A stretch of 64,000 nt of DNA from Lamellibrachia columna (taxonomy: Eukaryota; Annelida; Polychaeta; Sabellida; Siboglinidae). Both the position numbers and the translations under genes were made by a program. Below are positions 13,401-22,400 of the stretch, one piece after another. Every line of letters begins with the position of its first letter. The stretch's first letter is position 1. The stretch spans positions 18,188,561 through 18,252,560 of the forward strand of contig OY759267.1 of assembly GCA_963662155.1 (NCBI GenBank), in the 5' to 3' direction. A model generated the notes under the pieces. The model did not search any database and had not been told where the DNA came from. It saw only the letters and a program-made list of their open reading frames with translations.

Positions 13401-16400
13401 CTCAAATGTGTAGCGATGGCGTCTGTCATAGCTGAGACTGTAGCCGGGCGCGAGTACCACTTCGGCGTGGCCCTGTTTTGGATCCTTGATGACCACCTCA
13501 AACGGCAGTCTCGACTTGGACACGTACAGCGTATAACCACATATGCGGTCTGCAATTGTCAGAAAAAAATGGTAAAACATGTGTCATGGCGCACAACCCA
13601 AAATTATACTTATTTTCCTGTGTTCAGGCTACAGTTTTAATCCATCATCCATTATAGATGAATGCAAGCCGTAGAAAATCATAAATTGTGTATGAATTTT
13701 GATTGCAGATCTGTGGCATTTTAGATTTCAGTTAACCCAATTACTGTTGGTGTAATTAAACCCTGTCTGGTTTGTCAGATGAGTTGCTATTAGCAGTAGC
13801 TGGCCAACAGTGATGGCTGCGCAGAAACATGAATGCTTCCAAACATGAAACTGCTTTGAAGTCCATCCTCAACTGACTTAGCCTATCGCAAATCAGGTTC
13901 ATTGATGTCCAAATATGTAGTGTGTGAATAGTTTATGTAACATATGCAGTCGATTGAATAATTTTTTTTTTAAATGTTCAAATCATTGAAAGAATTTAAT
14001 TTAGTCGTTAGATCTGGTAACAATCAAAATAGAGGATATCCAAAATTGTAAACACTGTGTGGGTCAATGCCGGTCATGGGTATGACTTCCATCCTCTCAC
14101 CGATCACATGTCCAAGTTATGAAATTTCACCAAGGGTGAAATTCGTGAGTTTTCAGCGTTTTCATTTCCACTTTAATAAATGTTTGTCCAAACATTTTAA
14201 TAGTTTTAAAATTTAATACTGTGTGATGATTTCACAAACTACATACAAAAGTTGCACCAACGAGCTAGCATGTTGCAGTGGATACTGGGTAGGTTTGAAT
14301 TTTTGCAAACTGAATTTGAAATGAGACTAGCGAAAAAAATCGAATTGAAGACGGACCTTTCAATGTTTTATTTTGACCATTTTCTAAAAAACTGTTTGTG
14401 AATTGCACACGTTGAACATGAGTCAACTTGGATGTGTAATGCATGAAAAACTAAGCATCATAAACAAACACACACTATGTTTTCCAGGAACACATGACAA
14501 TTTTATCTACGGAAAAACAACCCAGATCTGTGACCACCTGTGAATAAAAACAACCTCTCAATTTGAAATTTTTCAAAACTTAGAAATATCTCCCCAAAAT
14601 AGTACAAACAAATATATATACACACAACTACGATAGCAAAAAATCACATATGTCAAGTAGCATACCAACTGTGCGATGCATAAATCAACACCTATGTTTG
14701 ACACGCAGGCTGCTTATGAGACAGGCAACGTTCATGGGTTTTACAACTCTACCTAGGTAAGCATTCGTTGCCTTTTAGTTTTTACTTACCACCAACCATG
14801 CCTGTCATGTTGCGCATGTACAGTGGCTTGTCTAGCGTCACGACATCATTGGCTTTGGCATCTTCTCGTATTAACCCATGGTAGACCCTCTGGTGGCCTG
14901 CCTTACCTACAACAACAACAAAAACAATTAATTAGTTAATCCCTGTTAATACTAAGAATAGGAGCTGTGAATACATTTCATACTTTTGTCAGTGAACCTG
15001 ACATTGTCGTAGCACCGGGAGGGCTTTCCTTACATGTGATATCATCCTGAAGGCTTTCCGTTCACAGCGGCTTTCATCGGAACAATTACGTTAGTTCAAA
15101 TCATAACACAGGCATCTCAGTAACGATACGGGTGTCGCAGACAGGATACTGGTTCCTATGATGCCTAATGAAACGCCAGCTGTCTCCAAACAAGGATACT
15201 CAATGCCATTTTGACCTAATAGACAGGATCTCATTAGCAGAGCACCAACAGTTGTCAAGACACCACAAGCCGCTGGCTTAAACACAATTCTTTTCCGCTG
15301 CAGGAAATCTCAAATTGCTCATTACATGGAATAAATGGCAATGAGCAATTTGATCCCTGCGGCGACATTGCTGATGAGTTGGAAAATAGGCAATATTGAT
15401 GTTATTTCCATCCGGCTAGTATTGGGCTTACACTGATCAGAATTAGCAATCTTCGTGACAGCAAGATCTTGACAAATTAAAAATACACATTTGTTAAATG
15501 CCAAATAACTAAGCGACGAGTAGGGTTCCATTTGTGCACACATTTGGTCCTTTGAATTGGGGTGTGTCACTTTCCTATACTGGAAAATCTGTGGTAAAGT
15601 CACTAAAGTGACGTGGGGTCGATTTACTATATAGTATTTTGACACCAGGTCACTTTACCCAGGGTCGAAATAACATATGACACCGGTATTACAATACACC
15701 CTATAATTTGGCAAGTAACTGGTACTTCAGTTAAATCAAAACTGGCCACCAACAAATGCCATTTAATGGCTGTCGCACAACATAAAGGCAGGAAACTCTC
15801 CCACGAATGACAGATGGCCTGACACAAGAATGTTTATTCTCTCAAGAAAGGAACTCCAGTACGGTGCACCTTTAAAGAGCCATAAATAAAACACCTTTGC
15901 CTGCAGTGACATCGTAACATCATGACACCTGCACAAAAAAACTCCCGCCAATTTACAGTGCAGGCATGGCCCAATCGTCATATTCCCATTTCGCGTACCT
16001 CAGGTACTCATATTATTCCAATTTCGCCTACTCTCATATTCCCACTTTGCTTACTCTGTATTAGGATAGCTCCTTTCCTTCTGCCTTGTCAGAAATATCC
16101 ACAAAACAACAGTAGGTGAAATGGGCATGAATCTGTCGTCTGTACAACTACAGGACTGGAAAGGCCAGACATGCATGACTTCATCACCTGAAAGACGGTG
16201 TGGAACTGGAATCTTTGTTACTCTATGGCTCTGAGACAAGGAGAGTAACCGAGACAATTACCAGAAAACTCAAAACGTTCATGTCTTGGATACATCCTAA
16301 TAAATAAAATGGAAAGACGAGATCACAAGAGCCCAAGAGGCGGACAGAAAGAAACACCAGGCAAGAAATCGCAAAAAGGAAATGGACCTACCCTCCGGAA

Positions 16401-19400
16401 AGTAAGTTCTACCAATGTCACAAAACAGAACCAGGAATGGAATCCTCAAGGGAAAGGAAAACCAGGAAAACTCAAAGAAAAAACACCCAGAAATGGTTGA
16501 AAAAATCAGCCAAAAATAAGTGTCATTTCAGCCCTACGTTCTAATGGAGGCAAAGATGATTGTTCACTGACATTGTAACATCACTGCACCTGCACAAACA
16601 CATTCCTGCTAATTTACAGTGCAGATGCGACCGAGACACCCAATCAGCACTGATGTAGAAAAAGCGAGCATGTCAATAAAACTGCGCTGAACATCATGAG
16701 ACACCTTGCCATTATCGTGAGACACAGCGACTCAGATGGGCCAGAGGAACATTGATGGATGGCTATGGATGACATGCTGACCCACACAAACCCAGACAGA
16801 GGAACATTGGTGATTTGGTGGATGGCTATGGATGCCATGCTGACCCACACAAACCCACCACAGAGGAACATTGATGGACGGCTATGGATGCCACGCTAAC
16901 CAATGCAAACCCACTGGCACAGGAACATAGATGGACAGCTATGGATGACACACTAACCCACACAAACCACAGAGGAACATTGGTGGACTGCTATAGGAGA
17001 CGACTGACGTGTTTTAATGACTACATGGAGGAGACTCACTCCACGCACAAAGCAATCAATGGCCTGGCCCCAAACATGACTTGGCAGCCAGCAATACTGC
17101 TGAAATATTGATGAATTCACACAGTAGATTGAGCCTATGTGTTCAGTGACAACTGGCGATCCTCTGATCCTCCGCTAGGCTTCATCAAATGGGATGAAAT
17201 GATGGATGAAGAGATGACACCTCAGATGATATTTTTTATGAAACCACAGCCTGCCTCCAGATAATTATAGGAAATTATTTCAGGGGGCAAGGAGCATAAT
17301 TAAATGGTTATTGCCATAGCCGGCAACGGTCTTAGTGGTTTTTAATTAGCTGGTCACTAAAAAGCACTAAATTACCTCTGCACCAGACAAACCGCCATGA
17401 ATCATACATCTAAAGGTTTTTTTATCCAGTGGGGCTTTTGGAAGAGAAACTGAAAGCTGTTGGTCCCTTTTACCTGGTGTCTATGTCATGGGAAGTAAAA
17501 GATCCCACACGGTGTAAATGTGCTGCATATGGACAACCACATGAGTCACAGCAGAATTGTCCATGAAGCGACTCAGATAATTCTGTCTCGCATGAGGACA
17601 TGACTGAATGAATAAAAAAATAAGGCAAGCATTGCTTGGCAACCAGTGCTTGTGGGAAACCGGTGGTTCCAACACTATTGTGCAAAGAAGTACAAAACCA
17701 AAAGGACTAGATCCTTTCAACACAAAAAAGCAGCAAAAGATAAAAACACAATTGGTTTAACATTTCAACAATGGCAGCTTCATGCAGATTTTTTAGCTGC
17801 TTTATTACTTCAGCAGTGATGTACAGTAGTCATGCAGAATGTGTGTGCATGTTCCACTGCCAATGTTTAAGCTATGTTTAATAATAGCAATCGACAAAGG
17901 TCAAGTTTACAAGTTATCCTGCCATGCTGTGGTGTTTAAGCACCAGAGATGGACTGCAGATTGTGTACATGTACAGTCGAGCCTCATTATTACATGCCCC
18001 GTTACATTGCGGATTCGGATATAACGCGGTCGGACGTGGACCCACATTTTCTGCCACCAGTGGGAAATGGGAACCGCTGTCTTTTGGACGGTCTTTCGCC
18101 TATGTTCGTGTGCCGATGCTATGATCGCCGCATCTATTTCCTAACTAGCATTTGTTTTGCGTGATGTTTGTCAAACCTATTTAGAATGGCTTTGATGGTT
18201 GTCAATATGAACAACGAATGAGTGATGAGGTGTTGTTTCAATGTTTATTCTGCATGGGCATCAATCGTATTACGCTGCTAGCTTCACCCTCACCTCAGTG
18301 GTTTGTAAATTACAATCAAGATTCACAAATACGCCTAGTGTAAGAACCAGTCTAATAATCTTAAATGCTATTTAGTCGCCAACACCAGTATAAAACGGGT
18401 GAACTGGCATACTTCTGTTGCACCGTAAACCTAAGTTTTCGTGGTGCTAAACCAAACTCAAAGCAGTGTTATGGGTGTGCAAAAATACAAATTCGTTATC
18501 TGCATATGAAACGGTGAATCAGTGGTACAGGGGATGTGCATCATGATTTTATTCTTCAAGATTGGTTCAAATATGAAGTGAAATAATTATTGATGCAACC
18601 TATAATTGTTTTCAATGTTTAATCAGCTTTCACACTGCGTGTCAACTCATATACGTGTTCCGTCACTTATCAATATTATTTTTTAATCGCATTAGTCAAT
18701 CAATCTGTACCAGTTCAAATATATTCCATAACTGTACATATATGTATTTTACTCTGTTAAATATTCAACAGTGTGACATTTAAAAAATAACACATTGACG
18801 CCAGTTAACTTGTCTAACAAGCTATATTAACCGCGTACAGAATGCGCAGCCAGCACACAGTGGCTTCGATAGCATTCTTGGTACTGGGGAAGGAGATCGC
18901 TGTTATTTAGTAGTCCACTGGTGGCCAATATGGGAACACCTAATGCAGCTTGCTTACAACACAGTCCAAAATTGTGGACCCCGACCACCACATTATAAAG
19001 AGGCTTGACTGTATATAAAATTATACAAAGTCTGTCAAAATATAATATTAATTATTATGTCAAGTCATTATGTCAAGTACACCACTATCAACCAGATTTG
19101 TGTGGAGCCAAAATGGTGGTTATATCAGTATGAGCAAGTGCTCTGACATCACACAGCTGGATCAAACAGCCAGGAATGGTACTAGCATACTTGTGATAAC
19201 CATGAGTTATGAAACATTATCTTTCACTGATCAACTAAGAATCTTTGCTTAGTCCAACTCTTATTCCCAAGTTGCTTTCCTTGCGAGTCCCTTGGAATCT
19301 CTGTATGAAGATAATCAATACTACTTAACTATAAACAATGGAGGTAAACGGATCAATACCAGGTTATTACCATCTCAGAAACACCATGGCAGACAGATCC

Positions 19401-22400
19401 AGTGCAGTAATTACATCCCAGTAACACAATGGGAGATAGATCTAGTGCAGTAATTGCATCCCAGTAACACTATGGCAGAGTAGCGCTGTAATCAAATTCT
19501 GCAATTTGGACAAAATGATCCAGGTTTGACACAATGTGGTACAAATCCATGTTTGGTTCAGTTTTGAACGGGAAAGTTTGTTGCTATAATTGGCTCTAAC
19601 TGACCAGTGCTTAAAAATATTCCTTCATATTGTGTCAAATTAAGTGTTATAAAAATACTTTTTTTTAAGAAACTGTAATGCACCAATTCCAAAATATTCT
19701 ATATTATAAATATACACAACTAAAGCATTGAAGTAATTAATTGTTAGGAGATTTATTACAGTGAGTTTCTATAAATATTTTATATGCAGTAGTCTTGTAA
19801 TGGTTTTTCCGCTAAACATCCAATGTCAGTGACCACAGGCATGGTTTATTTAGAAAACAGATTAGCAATTTCCAAAGACCCGGTCTCGTTAACTACTGAT
19901 TGTCCTAATCTGGCACCAGGCAAGAGGCTCTCCATATGAGACGTCAGTCACAGAATACTTCTTTAGAAGCAGCTTTGCTTAGAACTGTCCCTGGTGCCAG
20001 CAGTCACAACAGCTTTGTCTGACAAGCTGATAGATGCAGCTTTTCAATCAGGACTTGTGGGATTAAACAGACAAATTAAAAACTTTATTACACTGACAAG
20101 TAATTACTGCAGCTTAGACTCGCACAATTTTTTAACCTTCTGAAAAGGTACGAGATCAATATACATATATATACGTTTATGAAAGGCAAATACAAACATG
20201 TATAAATGCCAAGTAGTGATGCAATTTCAGATTCCTTTGCTCTCAGTGTCACTGTCATATCAACTGTCGCCATCACTGGTTCCATTCGCCCATAGTTATG
20301 TCTAATTGCTCTTAGCCAGACACTATGGTTTACGACGGTGACTATGTAACCATTGCCAGGGTCAAATAGACACTACCAATTTACTGAAATTATAAATTTC
20401 TTTCTCGATACCCTAATATTCATAAAACAAACCCTAAATTTGTAATATTTTTTTAACATGTACACTTGAGTGGTGTTTATTTGGAGATGTTTTTCTTGAC
20501 AACATGATGTTCATGTAAAATAAACCCTAAAATGTTCTTAACATAAATTAGTGGTGTCCACTATGAATCGAATGCCTGGCTCAAGACAATATTTTTTTAT
20601 AGAAAACTGTTTTGTCAGTCATATAGTGCAAAATAAACCCCATTGTTTATACTATATATGTGCTTAGATAGAGTTAGGCAAACATCAAATATTCATGGGA
20701 GACAAGGAAACCGAAACATATATCAATTGATGCCTATAGACAAAGCCTTTTGTCACTACAAAAATGGAGTTTTTTAATACAGATTACCCCCAGAAATTCA
20801 TACGCAACATAATTTATCATAACCTTCAGACCCCAAAACTCTGCATCAGCCCTATTAAACAATAAAAAGGAGATCATGTAAAACTAAAAAAAATCAGTAC
20901 CAAACAGTGTCTGCCAATTAACAGGCATATATAGAATGACATAAATGGATATATCAGGTAACAATCTGCACATTGCACCTTCCCTGATACACAGTATGCC
21001 TGCTTTTTGAATTCCACTCGAAACTATTGTGACCGAAATTAATGACATCTGCCCAGATGTCCTACATAACACAATACAGACAGTCACAGTGAAGCGGAAG
21101 TCCAACAGAGTGACCGAGTTATCTCTCTGTATCAAAAAATTCTTTGATATGTTTACAAAAAATGTGCTTATTATGTATCATATTTCAGGCTTCTGTGTAT
21201 CTGGTAGGCAGTAAATTGCCCTGCGATGGTGTCAAGTCCACTAGTGAGTAGGGCACTGACAATGGAATAAATGTTTCATACACACACAAACGTACATATA
21301 TGTGCATGCATAAATATGCTTCGGTGACAAAACTGACATGTCAACAACAGCTGGTGGTGGACAGATAGATTGTCACCACTAGAGCAACACTGTGCCAACA
21401 CAGTAGATTACAGGAGGCATTCACTGGCTTCAGGCAGTGGCTTCACAAACACACACAGTACAGATATCCACCATTGCACATGCTTGCAATAAGCAGCATC
21501 AGAACTGCTCATGGGATGACTGTTCAGGCAGGCAGGTGCATGTATAGAATTCCCACATGTGTGTAATATTCACACTGACTGAGCAGAATGTCAGACCACA
21601 GCCAGAAAGCCTGGTATCTGACTGGCGCGCTGACTCAATGATATAGTGCTCATCCTCTCACAGCGAGGTCTGAATGCAGGACTAGGCGCCACCAAGGTCG
21701 TCTAATGCCTAATGGGTCCAACTAGCTGAGGTATATATTTTGGATGAGACACTAAAATGTAGATCTTTGTACCTGACGTCTATGCCAAGAGACATAAAAA
21801 CCTAACACGGGGTATAAACGTCGTGGCCCTCCACTGTTAACCCCCACCACACGACAAAACAGACCATGACGGGACTGAGGTAACTTCACTACTCCTGTAT
21901 TAGAGCATGTGTGCTGCAGCGACGGGGAAAAGCGTATGTAGCGACATGAGAATAAGACCAAATTGTATGATGATATAAAGTTATAAACGAATTAAATATT
22001 ACTCCAACTTCATGACACATTATAACCTTGCATTACAGTGCAATATCAATACAATGCACACATAGTAGAGTTATAAGTAGTACTTGGAGTCATGTACTGT
22101 GCAGTAATGCACCTTTACATCCGGGTGACATCATCCATTAGCAGGAATTTATTCCACCATAAAACACAATTAAGCCAAACAGAACAAAGGACACAGACAT
22201 GCTTACGCACACACACGTCTATCAGACATAAATAATTGATTCAGCTAGTTAGCACACAGTTGCAGTGGACCATGGAACAAGATGTATACACCTTATAGAT
22301 GCATCCACAATCAGGGTTGTTTGATTTAAATCATTTGATTTAAATCATTGATTTAAATCATGATTTAAATCACTCCAAAAAAATCACTCCAAAAAAATCA

